29,673 bases of DNA. Source: Bacillota bacterium (lineage in GTDB: Bacteria > Bacillota > Clostridia > Christensenellales > CAG-138). Positions 1 through 7,591 of the stretch are shown here, piece after piece. The DNA lies in the NCBI GenBank assembly GCA_023395595.1, contig JAEWYO010000040.1, positions 1 to 29,673 on the forward strand, read 5' to 3'. Numbering within the stretch: position 1 is the stretch's first letter; each line of letters begins with the position of its first letter. The notes beneath the pieces are model-generated. The model was not told the DNA's origin. It saw nothing but the letters and a program-made list of their open reading frames with translations, and searched no databases. The position numbers were made by a program, and so were the translations under genes.

Positions 1-1362
1 GGTCGTTCTGGGGAATGGCAGCACGTCGCGGATGTTTTGCATGCCGGTGACGTACATGATGATTCGCTCAAAACCGAGGCCAAAGCCCGCGTGCTTCACG
101 CCGCCGAACTTTCGAAGCTCCAGATACCAGTCGTATTGCGAAAGCTCCATGCCGAGCTCTGTGATGCGCTTTTCGAGCATATCCAGCCGTTCTTCACGCT
201 GGCTCCCGCCGATGATCTCGCCCACGCCCGGCACCAGAAGATCCGCCGCCGCGACGGTCTTGCCGTCATCATTCATGCGCATATAGAACGCCTTGAAGTC
301 CTTGGGGTAATCCGTCACGAACACGGGGCACTTGAAGATCTGCTCGGTCAGATACCGCTCGTGTTCGGTCTGGAGTTCCTCGCCCCAGCCGACGGGATAT
401 TTGAACTCCGCGCCGCTCTCCAGCAGCAGCTCCACCGCCTTGGTGTAGCTCAGGCGCACAAAGTCGTTTTTAAGCACAACGTCCAGCCGCTCCAACAAAC
501 CCGGATCAACGAACTTGTTGAAAAACTCCATCTCCGCCGGACAGCGATCCAGCACGGTCTTGATGATGTATTTGATCATCGCCTCGGCAACGTCCATATC
601 TCCCGCCAGATCGCAGAACGCCATCTCCGGCTCGATCATCCAAAACTCCGCCGCGTGGCGCGCCGTGAAGCTGTATTCCGCGCGGAAGGTCGGGCCAAAT
701 GTGTAGATATCACGAAACGCCATGGCAAACGCTTCGCCGTAGAGCTGGCCCGAAACGGTCAGGTTGGCGGGTTTGCCGAAAAAATCGCCGGAGAAATCGA
801 CGCTGCCGTCCGGACCCTTGGGCATGTCCTTGAGCGGAAGCGTCGTCACCTGAAACATCTCGCCCGCGCCTTCGCAGTCCGAACCCGTGATCAACGGTGT
901 GTGTACATAGACAAAGCCATTCTGCTGGAAGAACTCGTGGATCGCGGCAGCGACAACAGAACGCACGCGAAACGTCGCCTGAAAGGTGTTCGTGCGCGGA
1001 CGCAGATGCTGAATCGTACGCAGGTATTCCAGCGTGTGCCGCTTCTTTTGCAGCGGATAGTCCGAAGGGCAAGCGCCCTCCAGGATGATCTCGTTTGCAC
1101 GAATCTCAAACGGCTGCGGCGCATCCGGTGTCATCACCAGTTCGCCGGAGACCGCGATTGCGCAACCCGTGGAAAGCCCGTTGCCCAAATTTCGGTCGTC
1201 GCGCTCAAAGACAACCTGAACGGGTGTGAAGCAGGTTCCGTCGGTGAGTTCGACAAAGCCGAGGGTCTTGCTCTCGCGCACGGTGCGTACCCAGCCGCAG
1301 ACTTCGATTGCGCCGACATAGGGTTCCGGCGACTTTTGAATTTGAGACAGTTTGAGCGCCAT
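1..1362 (-). CDS. asnS: Asparaginyl-tRNA synthetase, 3' end cut by the window
   Basis: This cytoplasmic class IIb synthetase charges tRNA-Asn with asparagine. The minus-strand frame gives 454 residues from ATG at 1362. It has an N-terminal OB-fold anticodon-binding region (about residues 15-105, with VCGWVRTVRESK), then the catalytic core. The core contains VYVHTPLITGSDCEGAGE, the AsnRS/AspRS-like FRAEYSFTARHAAEFWMIE and, at the edge, GFGLGFERIIMYVTGMQNIRDV followed by PFPRT, which is class II motif 3. Only the last few residues should be missing. The choice of AsnRS over AspRS rests on the overall length, the absence of the large bacterial AspRS insertion and the SFTARHAAEFWMIEPEM type of motif 2 region. 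A GAGAGG sequence lies about 10 bases before the ATG. The gene is divergent from yugP and seems to be transcribed from its own promoter. Confidence 0.95.
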   Translation of the reverse strand, partial: MALKLSQIQKSPEPYVGAIEVCGWVRTVRESKTLGFVELTDGTCFTPVQVVFERDDRNLGNGLSTGCAIAVSGELVMTPDAPQPFEIRANEIILEGACPSDYPLQKKRHTLEYLRTIQHLRPRTNTFQATFRVRSVVAAAIHEFFQQNGFVYVHTPLITGSDCEGAGEMFQVTTLPLKDMPKGPDGSVDFSGDFFGKPANLTVSGQLYGEAFAMAFRDIYTFGPTFRAEYSFTARHAAEFWMIEPEMAFCDLAGDMDVAEAMIKYIIKTVLDRCPAEMEFFNKFVDPGLLERLDVVLKNDFVRLSYTKAVELLLESGAEFKYPVGWGEELQTEHERYLTEQIFKCPVFVTDYPKDFKAFYMRMNDDGKTVAAADLLVPGVGEIIGGSQREERLDMLEKRITELGMELSQYDWYLELRKFGGVKHAGFGLGFERIIMYVTGMQNIRDVLPFPRTT

Positions 1363-1409
1363 AAGAAAATACCTCTCAATAATAAATTTGGGTTTTAAGG
1401 TTAACGAAT

Positions 1410-1418
1410 AGTATACCA
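1410..1418 (-). promoter_or_regulatory. Extended -10 element of the asnS promoter
   Basis: Read on the minus strand, TGGTATACT is an extended -10 (TG, one base, then TATACT). No good -35 hexamer is present at 16-18 bases, as expected for an extended -10 promoter. Transcription would start about 40 bases before the asnS ATG, so the leader is short and has no room for a T-box. Confidence 0.5.
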
Positions 1419-1496
1419 CATTTTACCGTGTAGAAAAGCCCCTGCAACTAGCTTTTTTGCGATCAATCGTGCCAAAAATCGCCGTTTTTTCACGCC

Positions 1497-1521
1497 ATTT
1501 TGACCCAATCTTGGTCAAAAT
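1497..1521. repeat. Perfect 9-bp inverted repeat between asnS and yugP
   Basis: ATTTTGACC and GGTCAAAAT are separated by 7 bases. No T-run follows on either side beyond the A/T ends of the arms, so this looks more like a protein-binding dyad than a terminator. It lies about 40 bases upstream of the yugP -10 element and about 80 upstream of the asnS one. Confidence 0.4.
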
Positions 1522-1561
1522 GCAAACGATGATGAAATCCTCTTTCCGCGCAAACGGAATA

Positions 1562-1570
1562 TGATATACT
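1562..1570 (+). promoter_or_regulatory. Extended -10 element of the yugP promoter
   Basis: TGATATACT is an extended -10 with TATACT at 1565-1570. The -35 region (near 1542-1547) is poor. The predicted RNA start lies about 25 bases before the ATG and leaves the AGGAGGGG ribosome binding site (1584-1592 region) in a short leader. Confidence 0.5.
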
Positions 1571-1599
1571 TGCGGTAGTATCTCAGGAGGGGAACTCTT

Positions 1600-2298
1600 A
1601 TGTATTTTGGTTATGGTTCGGGCGACGGCATCTATATCATTCTCTTGCTCGTGGTCATGGGCATCAGCTTCTATGCCCAGAGCAAGGTGCAGCGCACGTT
1701 TACACAGTTTTCACAGACGTATGTCTCTTCCGGCCTGCGCGCAGAGGAAATCGCGCAGCAGCTCTTAAACCGCGCGAACAGCACTGTGCAGATTCAACCC
1801 GTTCAGGGTTCGCTGACCGACCACTACGACCCCAGAAGCGGCGTGGTGGGGCTGAGCACACAGGTTTACGGCCAGAGCAGCATCGCCGCCATCGCGGTTG
1901 CCGCGCACGAAATCGGTCATGTGATGCAGTATCAGGAAGGCTATGCGCCGATTCGCCTGAGAAACGCGATTCTGCCCGTAGCGAACATCGGCTCCTATGC
2001 CGCGCCGTGGATCGTCATCCTCGGCCTCATGATGGGCAGCTATAATCTCTCGATGATCGGCGTTGTGCTCTTCGGCGCGATGCTGGTGTTTCAGGTGGTT
2101 ACGCTGCCGGTGGAGTTCAACGCTTCCTCCCGCGCGCTACGAATGCTCGAAGAGGGCAACTACATCTCCTATGAGGAGAGCGACGGCGCCAAAAAGGTGC
2201 TCAACGCTGCCGCAATGACCTATGTTTGGGCTGCGGTCGCCTCGCTTATCAGCTTCCTGCGCTTGCTTGCAATGGCAAACCGTTCACGGAGGAATTGA
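1600..2298 (+). CDS. yugP: YugP-type membrane zinc metallopeptidase
   Basis: This is a 232-residue membrane protein of the neutral zinc metallopeptidase family typified by Bacillus YugP (Zn_peptidase_2). The N-terminal helix (about residues 10-25) is followed by a soluble stretch with the gluzincin motif HEIGH, where His103 and His107 would bind zinc and Glu104 is the catalytic base. Hydrophobic segments follow near residues 120-165 and 205-222, and the end is basic (NRSRRN). The length and the order of motif and helices are those of the family. Its substrate is not known and nothing here reveals one. A strong AGGAGGGG sequence sits at good distance from the ATG. It is a single gene, with its own promoter and a terminator after it. 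Confidence 0.9.
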   Translation: MYFGYGSGDGIYIILLLVVMGISFYAQSKVQRTFTQFSQTYVSSGLRAEEIAQQLLNRANSTVQIQPVQGSLTDHYDPRSGVVGLSTQVYGQSSIAAIAVAAHEIGHVMQYQEGYAPIRLRNAILPVANIGSYAAPWIVILGLMMGSYNLSMIGVVLFGAMLVFQVVTLPVEFNASSRALRMLEEGNYISYEESDGAKKVLNAAAMTYVWAAVASLISFLRLLAMANRSRRN

Positions 2299-2303
2299 AG
2301 AGA

Positions 2304-2333
2304 GGTGTTTCTTGGGGCTTCGCCCCAAACACC
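2304..2333. repeat. Nested palindrome with a GGGGCTTCGCCCC core
   Basis: The outer arms are GGTGTTT (2304-2310) and AAACACC (2327-2333). The inner arms are TTGGGGC (2312-2318) and GCCCCAA (2322-2328) around a TTC loop. It lies directly after the yugP stop and before the true terminator, and has no U-run of its own. A shorter relative with the same core lies at 4686-4700. Confidence 0.5.
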
Positions 2334-2352
2334 AATAGCGCGACAAAAACGC

Positions 2353-2384
2353 AAAGAGCGAGGGCAAATGCCTTCGCTCTTTTT
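2353..2384 (+). terminator. Intrinsic terminator after yugP
   Basis: The 13-bp arms AAGAGCGAGGGCA and TGCCTTCGCTCTT pair with one G-T wobble around a very small loop and are followed by a T-run. The stem is flanked by A on the left and T on the right, so it could also stop transcription from the other strand. Confidence 0.85.
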
Positions 2385-2503
2385 ATGCGCTTTGGGGGTG
2401 TTGACATTCTGCCAGCGCGGGCGGATAGTATCCGCCCGATTGCCAACCATACAACGGGACAGCCTTTTCTCGGCAGCCATCTTTTTTATGCACTTTTGGG
2501 GTG

Positions 2504-2532
2504 TTGAAGTTCGGCTGTTTTTACTATAGAAT
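2504..2532 (+). promoter_or_regulatory. Sigma-A type promoter of the M29 aminopeptidase gene
   Basis: TTGAAG (2504-2509) and TAGAAT (2527-2532) are 17 bases apart. The RNA would start near 2539, just before the AAGGAGGA ribosome binding site (2549-2556). Confidence 0.6.
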
Positions 2533-2562
2533 AAAGCATAGCGTGCATAAGGAGGAACCAGT

Positions 2563-3684
2563 ATGCGTGATGAAAGACTCGATCGCTTGGCCGATCTGCT
2601 CCTAAACTACTCCCTCAAGCTCAAGAAGGGCGACCTTTTCGAAATCAACGGCGGCGTGCCCGCCAAGCCACTCATCAAATCTTTACTCAAACGTGCCCAT
2701 GCCCTCGGCAGCGTGCCGTTTGTCAAACTCTCGGACGACGAGCTCACCCGCCTCTTCTTCGGCTTCATCGACCCGAAGAACCCGGAAGCGGCCCGCCCCG
2801 CCATCGACGCGCAGCTCGAATGGGAAAACAAATACTGGGATCACATGGTGGCCCATGTGGACATCGGCATCGACGAAAACGACGCGGAGCTCTCCGCCGT
2901 CGATACCACCGCGATGACCTATTACCGCAATATTCGCAGGCCCCTGCGCGACAAGATCATCGACGAGCGCCGCTGGGTCTATCTGCACTGGCCAACCATG
3001 GCAGACGCGCAGAAGGCCGGCATGTGCTATGACGACTTTTATGAGTTCTTCCTCAACGCTGCGCTGGTGGACTATGAGCAGATGGGTCGCGACATGGAGC
3101 CTCTGGTCGAGCTCATGGAAAAGACCGATATGGTGCATATCATCGGTCCCGGCACCGACCTGACGCTCTCGATCAAGGATATCCCCGTCGTACCCTGCAA
3201 CGGCGAACTGAACATTCCCGACGGCGAAGTATACACCGCCCCCGTGCGCGAGAGCGCGAACGGCACCGTGCAATACAACACACCCGCCATGCGCTATGGC
3301 AAACGCTTTGACAACCCGCGCCTTGTCTTCAAAAACGGGCACATCGACGAAGCGAGCTGCGATGGAGACATTGCAGGCTTCAACGAGATGCTCGACGCAG
3401 ACGAAGGCGCGCGCTACCTCGGCGAATTTGCCATCGGCGTGAACAACGCGGTGACAAAATCCATCGGCAACACACTCTATGACGAGAAGATCGGCGGTTC
3501 GTTCCATCTCACGCCCGGCTGCGCCTATGCCGACGCGTTCAACGGCAACAAGAGCCAGCTGCACCTCGACATCGTCTGCATCCAGACGGCGGCGTTCGGC
3601 GGCGGCGAAATCTGGTTTGACGGCAAGCTTATCCGCAAGAACGGCATCTTTACCGTAGACGCGCTCAAGGGCCTCAACCCGTAA
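2563..3684 (+). CDS. M29 family metallo-aminopeptidase (AmpS/PepS type)
   Basis: This is a 373-residue cytoplasmic aminopeptidase of family M29, which removes N-terminal residues from peptides with two metal ions. All expected ligands can be placed: Glu222 in GEVYTAP, Glu288 in LGEF, His315 in GSFHLTPG, the catalytic Tyr322, and His334 and Asp336 in QLHLD. The spacing between them agrees with the family. The N-terminal domain (to about residue 190) has the usual alpha/beta fold start, RLADLLLNYSLKLKKGD. The protein is slightly shorter than the 400-410 residues of many members. The ATG is set by AAGGAGGA with a 6-base spacing. It has its own promoter and terminator. The likely role is peptide turnover, with no operon partner to refine this. 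Confidence 0.93.
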   Translation: MRDERLDRLADLLLNYSLKLKKGDLFEINGGVPAKPLIKSLLKRAHALGSVPFVKLSDDELTRLFFGFIDPKNPEAARPAIDAQLEWENKYWDHMVAHVDIGIDENDAELSAVDTTAMTYYRNIRRPLRDKIIDERRWVYLHWPTMADAQKAGMCYDDFYEFFLNAALVDYEQMGRDMEPLVELMEKTDMVHIIGPGTDLTLSIKDIPVVPCNGELNIPDGEVYTAPVRESANGTVQYNTPAMRYGKRFDNPRLVFKNGHIDEASCDGDIAGFNEMLDADEGARYLGEFAIGVNNAVTKSIGNTLYDEKIGGSFHLTPGCAYADAFNGNKSQLHLDIVCIQTAAFGGGEIWFDGKLIRKNGIFTVDALKGLNP

Positions 3685-3705
3685 GATAAAACGCACAGTG
3701 TCTCT

Positions 3706-3735
3706 CCCGCCCGGCGCTGGTTCGGGCGGTTTTTT
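3706..3735 (+). terminator. Intrinsic terminator after the M29 gene
   Basis: CCGCCCG (3707-3713) and CGGGCGG (3723-3729) form a 7-bp GC stem followed by TTTTTT. It lies between the aminopeptidase stop and the yitT ribosome binding site. The next gene starts only 25 bases on, so some readthrough may feed yitT. Confidence 0.85.
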
Positions 3736-3759
3736 CGGAACGAGAAGGACGTGATTTTC

Positions 3760-4614
3760 ATGAAAGAAACTGTACGCAGTTGGATATTTGACATCTTCGC
3801 GTTTGTCTTCGGCAGCGCGCTGGTTGCCGCGGGGCTGGTGCTCTTCACCATCCCAAACGACATCGCGCCCGGCGGGGTCTCGGGCCTTGCAACCGCGCTG
3901 GCATCGATTTCGCCCGTGTCGGTCGGCCTCTGGACACTGCTGCTCAATATCCCGTTGATCGTTCTCTCCTGGTGGAAGCTGGGGTTCCGTCCACTTGCCA
4001 AGACGATTGTGACGACGCTCTTGCTCTCGGGCTTTATCGAGCTGTTTTTGCGGATTCTCCCGCCGTATAGCAACAACATCCTGCTCGCCTCCGTGCTCGG
4101 CGGCGTGCTCTGCGGCGTGGGTATGGGCATTATCTTTGTCCGCGGTGCGACCACGGGCGGAACGGACCTCATCAGCCTGCTATTAAACCGCGTGTTTCCG
4201 AATGTTTCGGTGGGCTCGCTGCTGTTGATCGTGGACGCGTTGGTCGTCGTATTCGCCGTGTTCGTGTTCCGCAATATCGAGGTTGCGCTGTATTCCATCG
4301 TGACGATCTTCGTGACCTCACGCACGATTGACGCGATCATGCAGGGTGTTGACCACGCAAAGGTGATCTATATCGTCACCGAGCGCGGGGATGATATACT
4401 CGCGCTGCTGGCGGACGAGCTCGGGCGCGGGGTGACGGTGTTGCAAGGGCGCGGCGGCTATACGCGCCGGGACAAGCACATGCTGGTTCTCGTCGTGCGC
4501 CGCAATTCGTTTTCGCAGACGCTCAAGACGGTCAAGCAGATCGACAAAGAGGCGTTCATCTTCGTCACCGACGCAACCGAGGTGCACGGCGAAGGGTTTA
4601 AGCCAATGGAATGA
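3760..4614 (+). CDS. YitT family membrane protein with C-terminal DUF2179 domain
   Basis: This is a 284-residue integral membrane protein of the YitT family (DUF161 plus DUF2179). About five hydrophobic helices cover residues 10-195. They include FTIPNDIAPGGVSGLAT and MGIIFVRGATTGGTDLIS, which are the characteristic family motifs. The last 70 residues (from about HAKVIYIVTERGDDI) form the soluble DUF2179 domain, with GRGGYTRRDKHMLV near its middle. The frame is open from a GTG at 3751, but the AGAAGGA ribosome binding site ends one base before it. ATG 3760, about 10 bases on, is therefore the better start. The molecular function of the family is not established, and transport has only been guessed. 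A terminator closes the gene at 4721-4756. Confidence 0.88.
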   Translation: MKETVRSWIFDIFAFVFGSALVAAGLVLFTIPNDIAPGGVSGLATALASISPVSVGLWTLLLNIPLIVLSWWKLGFRPLAKTIVTTLLLSGFIELFLRILPPYSNNILLASVLGGVLCGVGMGIIFVRGATTGGTDLISLLLNRVFPNVSVGSLLLIVDALVVVFAVFVFRNIEVALYSIVTIFVTSRTIDAIMQGVDHAKVIYIVTERGDDILALLADELGRGVTVLQGRGGYTRRDKHMLVLVVRRNSFSQTLKTVKQIDKEAFIFVTDATEVHGEGFKPME

Positions 4615-4617
4615 TCC

Positions 4618-4652
4618 GCGTGATTGCTTTTTTGAAGAAAGCAACCTCACGC
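4618..4652. repeat. Nested palindrome after yitT
   Basis: The outer arms are GCGTGA and TCACGC. The inner arms are TTGCTTT and AAAGCAA around a 7-base loop. There is no following T-run, so it is not a classical terminator. It lies 3 bases after the yitT stop and belongs to a set of intergenic palindromes that also includes 2304-2333, 4686-4700 and 29343-29408. Confidence 0.5.
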
Positions 4653-4685
4653 TAAAACGTCTGCCAATGAACGAGGCAAACGATT

Positions 4686-4700
4686 TTGGGCTTCGCCCAA
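4686..4700. repeat. Small palindrome with a GGGCTTCGCCC core
   Basis: TTGGGC and GCCCAA surround TTC. The core matches the palindrome at 2312-2328, which is also placed just after a gene end, so the two look like members of one dispersed repeat. Confidence 0.45.
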
Positions 4701-4720
4701 GTCCGTTTCCGTAAACAAAT

Positions 4721-4756
4721 CAAAGCCCTCGTATCCATTTAGGATCGAGGGCTTTG
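4721..4756. terminator. Bidirectional terminator between yitT and the gtrA-like gene
   Basis: CAAAGCCCTCG and CGAGGGCTTTG pair perfectly, and an inner ATCC/GGAT stem closes around ATTTA. The position between two convergent genes and the A/T-flanked ends suggest use from both sides. Confidence 0.85.
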
Positions 4757-4768
4757 TGTTTATCTCGT

Positions 4769-5293
4769 TTACTCTTGCTCCTGCTGCCGTGCAAGCTCCG
4801 CTTGCCCTTCTTTGTTGGTATACATGTGTTTGCGAAAGACGATGAAGCGATACACGCTAAATTCGGTGATCAGGTTGATGACCATCGTTCCAAACAACAC
4901 GATGTATTCGTTCCATCCGGCTTGCGTGAGCGCCTCGCCCCACCAGGTCGAGAGCGGCGTAAACACAATATAGTACGCGATGATCTGCATCATCGCCAGC
5001 GGCACATTCTTGGCGGACTTGAAGGTAAACTTCCGGTTGACCGTGAAGTTATACACCACCGAGAGCGTCAAAGCGATCAGATAGCTCGGCCAATAGCTCC
5101 AGCGGATCAATTCGTTCATCAGCGCGAACGAAGCTGCCTGAATGATCCCCGCCGATGCCGAAAATAGCAGATACTTGAGCCCTTGCAGAACATTCTGCTT
5201 CTTTGTGAACTTAACCGGCGTTTGCTCCGCGCCCGCGCTGTTTTCCTGTTCCTGCGCGAGCTCGTTTGCTGCGCCCTCATTTTGATATTGCGT
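4769..5293 (-). CDS. GtrA-like membrane protein; apparent ACG start
   Basis: GtrA-family proteins are small four-helix membrane proteins, many of them linked to moving lipid-linked sugars or to surface polysaccharide. The frame gives 174 residues if it starts at ACG 5291-5293. Helices can be seen near residues 40-58 (LKYLLFSASAGIIQAASFAL), 66-82, 105-121 and 132-150, and the family motif NFTVNRKFTFKS follows helix 2. The first 35 residues are hydrophilic. The first in-frame ATG (5119) would remove helix 1 and is unlikely. Upstream to the in-frame TGA there is no ATG, GTG or TTG. GGGAGG (5302-5307) lies 8 bases before the ACG. The gene follows the diguanylate cyclase gene by 20 bases, probably in one transcript. 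The ACG could be a real rare start, a mutated ATG or a sequence error. Confidence 0.75.
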   Translation of the reverse strand, partial: TQYQNEGAANELAQEQENSAGAEQTPVKFTKKQNVLQGLKYLLFSASAGIIQAASFALMNELIRWSYWPSYLIALTLSVVYNFTVNRKFTFKSAKNVPLAMMQIIAYYIVFTPLSTWWGEALTQAGWNEYIVLFGTMVINLITEFSVYRFIVFRKHMYTNKEGQAELARQQEQE

Positions 5294-5313
5294 TGTCGTA
5301 TCCTCCCGCTTGT

Positions 5314-7344
5314 TTATTCCTCATCCGGCTTGTCTTCGCACATGCCGTCCATGTCGCAGAGTTCATCCCCATCGTCCGTATATAACTCCGTCTCCTCCTG
5401 CGCCGCCTGAATCGACGACGAGAAGAAGCAGATGGCGTTCTTTCCGCTGCGCTTCACCTGATACAGCGCCTCGTCCGCCGCGCGATAGAGCTTCTCAAAC
5501 GAATCCCCGTCGCGCGCATAGATCGCGATGCCAACACTGATGGAGACCGGTATGCCGATCTTGCGGCTGAGTCCTGCCATCTCCTCGCGCAGTGCCTCCG
5601 CTTTGTCCAGCGCTATGTTGTCCTCGCCTGCGTTCTTGATGAAGAGCATGTATTCATCCCCGCCGATGCGGGAGAGATAATCTCCGGAGCGGAAAATACG
5701 CCGCATGCTGTTTGCAAACGAAACGAGCAACTGATCCCCTTTTGCGTGACCAAGCGTATCGTTGACCGCCTTGAAATTATCAAAGTCGAGCATCATCAGC
5801 GCGTGCCTGCCGCCGAGCCCCTCGCCCGCGAGGAAGGCGCCGATGTTTCGCTCCATCGCGGCGCGATTGAGTAACCCCGTGAGCGGTTCACTGTCCGCCT
5901 GCCGAATCAGACGCTGAATATTTTTCTTCTGGCGGTGGATGTCGGCTATCTTGCCGACAAGCTGCACGGCGTTGTTGTCCTGATCGACCACCGCGAAGAT
6001 CTCCACGCGCTTCCAGCGCGCAACCCCGCGGGAATTGACCATGCGAAGCTCCGCGCGCGCTTGCTCATCCCCGGCGCGCAGCTGATTGACAAGGCTCAGG
6101 AAGAGCACCTGATCCTCTTCGAAAAAGAGATTGGTGCAGTCATTCAGGCTATCCACGGTGCACACCGGCGGCGGAAAGCCGAACATCGCCTCAAACGTGT
6201 CGTTGAACGAGATGACGCCGCTGTCCAGCGAAATATGGAAAAACACCTCGTTGGAGAGCTGAGTAATCAGCTGATAGCGCTGTGCGCTCTGGAGCAGGAG
6301 GTCTTTGTCCGCTTCCAGTTTTGCGACTGTTTCATTCTCGTGCCGATAGGATTGCGCCGCCATCGAAACGCCCGTGAGCAGCACGATGAGCAGCATCGCC
6401 ATCTGATACATGCTCACGCGGCTGGCAATCACATCCGCAACATCTCCCGGCACCAGCGTAAAGACAAACCAGTCATATGCAGAGAGCCATTCGCACGCAC
6501 CGTAGTATGCCTCATTCGTGGATTGAAACCGGAAGGTTACGATCTGATCCTGCTTGATCTTCGTCTTGAGCGCATCAAACGAAACTCCGTGATCCAGCGA
6601 CTGGTCGTTGATATAAGTGCGGACCCGCTCACCCGCGCGGACAAAGTCCATGCCGTGCTCCACAAACAAAATGGTGCCCGTCGCGTCGCAAACAAACGTG
6701 TTTGCAGCACCTTCATACGCAAGCGTACGCAATAACCCTGAAAAATTCTGGTTGCTCAGCGTGGTGAACAGCACGCCGTGAACGCCGGAGCGCGTATTGA
6801 CACCCGCGGAGACGCGCACGTCCGTCAGCCCGTCGTCCTCGTTCTGCGTACCGGTAGTGATGATCGTTTCCCCGTCGAGACTCCTGCGAAACCATGTCGT
6901 GGAGGCAACGTTCATCTCGGTTTGGTCGCTGTAAAGCAAATCGCCCATCGGGTTTGCATAGCCGATTTCGACAGCCTTTGCGTCATCGCGAAGTTCGGTT
7001 CTAAGTGATTCGACCAGCGTATTGGGTCCGGTGTCCGCGTCGTAGTCTGCAATCAGATGCACGCGCGCCGCCAGCAAATCCACATAGCCCTCCAGCGTGA
7101 TGGACTGCTGCCGCGCCGCATCGATCAATATCTCATAGGTGCCTTTTTGAATCTCCTTGACGATTTGCCCTTGCAGCAGGAAGAAGGCAAGCACCATCAC
7201 GCCTGCTGCCGCGAGCGGATAGCCGAAATATCGCAGGAGCTCTTTGAGAAACGGCTGTTTCTGGAACGAGTCCTTCGAGGAAGAACCTTTCGAGAAAGCG
7301 CGCTTTGTGTTGCCCTGTTGCACGGTATCCCGCCCTTCTGTCAT
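5314..7344 (-). CDS. Membrane diguanylate cyclase with extracellular Cache-like sensor, PAS and GGDEF
   Basis: This protein is predicted to make cyclic di-GMP from two GTP in response to an outside signal. From ATG 7344 it has 676 residues: a basic N-terminus, helix 1 (41-58), an extracellular Cache-like sensor (about 62-307), helix 2 (312-332), a short coiled linker, a PAS domain (about 355-472) and a GGDEF domain (about 482-645). The active-site loop is GGDEY (561-565). The I-site RSGD (552-555) lies five residues before it, so product inhibition should work. There is no EAL domain. The frame is open to 7476, but a strong promoter (7405-7433) lies inside that extension, so Met at 7344 is preferred even though it has no clear ribosome binding site. 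The acidic tail (about 650-676) is unusual. The gtrA-like gene follows 20 bases on. Confidence 0.9.
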   Translation of the reverse strand: MTEGRDTVQQGNTKRAFSKGSSSKDSFQKQPFLKELLRYFGYPLAAAGVMVLAFFLLQGQIVKEIQKGTYEILIDAARQQSITLEGYVDLLAARVHLIADYDADTGPNTLVESLRTELRDDAKAVEIGYANPMGDLLYSDQTEMNVASTTWFRRSLDGETIITTGTQNEDDGLTDVRVSAGVNTRSGVHGVLFTTLSNQNFSGLLRTLAYEGAANTFVCDATGTILFVEHGMDFVRAGERVRTYINDQSLDHGVSFDALKTKIKQDQIVTFRFQSTNEAYYGACEWLSAYDWFVFTLVPGDVADVIASRVSMYQMAMLLIVLLTGVSMAAQSYRHENETVAKLEADKDLLLQSAQRYQLITQLSNEVFFHISLDSGVISFNDTFEAMFGFPPPVCTVDSLNDCTNLFFEEDQVLFLSLVNQLRAGDEQARAELRMVNSRGVARWKRVEIFAVVDQDNNAVQLVGKIADIHRQKKNIQRLIRQADSEPLTGLLNRAAMERNIGAFLAGEGLGGRHALMMLDFDNFKAVNDTLGHAKGDQLLVSFANSMRRIFRSGDYLSRIGGDEYMLFIKNAGEDNIALDKAEALREEMAGLSRKIGIPVSISVGIAIYARDGDSFEKLYRAADEALYQVKRSGKNAICFFSSSIQAAQEETELYTDDGDELCDMDGMCEDKPDEE

Positions 7345-7404
7345 ATGAGGGGTTCGTCGGTTGTTCGATTGTCCGCCTTCGCGTGAAATGCTTTTCTTGA
7401 GTGC

Positions 7405-7433
7405 ATTATATCGAGAAATCCGGCATTTGTCAT
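7405..7433 (-). promoter_or_regulatory. Sigma-A type promoter of the diguanylate cyclase gene
   Basis: On the minus strand ATGACA (7433-7428) and a perfect TATAAT (7410-7405) are 17 bases apart. RNA would start near 7398, about 54 bases before the ATG at 7344. This rules out the two upstream ATG codons at 7476 and 7440 for this transcript. Confidence 0.7.
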
Positions 7434-7516
7434 CTTCCATAGCGTTTATTTTTGAACATGGAGAACAATAATTCATAGCATCTTACGCTTCAAAACCGTA
7501 AGCGGTTCGTCCGCAC

Positions 7517-7537
7517 AAAAAAGGGCGGCAACCGCCC
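7517..7537 (-). terminator. Intrinsic terminator after the malic enzyme gene
   Basis: On the minus strand GGGCGG and CCGCCC surround a 3-base loop and are followed by TTTTTT. It lies 55 bases after the malic enzyme stop and ends the ldh-malic enzyme transcript before the diguanylate cyclase promoter. Confidence 0.85.
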
Positions 7538-7591
7538 GCGCGAACGCAGACAGCCACCGCCTCATTCTGTTGGTTTTGTGTTGTGCGCAGG

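Noticed and set aside
37..1398. A plus-strand frame of 453 codons
   Set aside because: It is antisense to asnS. Its translation is rich in Arg, His and Leu with no domain, while the minus strand reads a full AsnRS.
2683..3696. A minus-strand frame of 337 codons
   Set aside because: It is antisense to the M29 aminopeptidase, whose metal ligands are all present.
7440..7476. Start of the diguanylate cyclase at 7476 or 7440
   Set aside because: Neither has a ribosome binding site and both lie upstream of the predicted RNA start.
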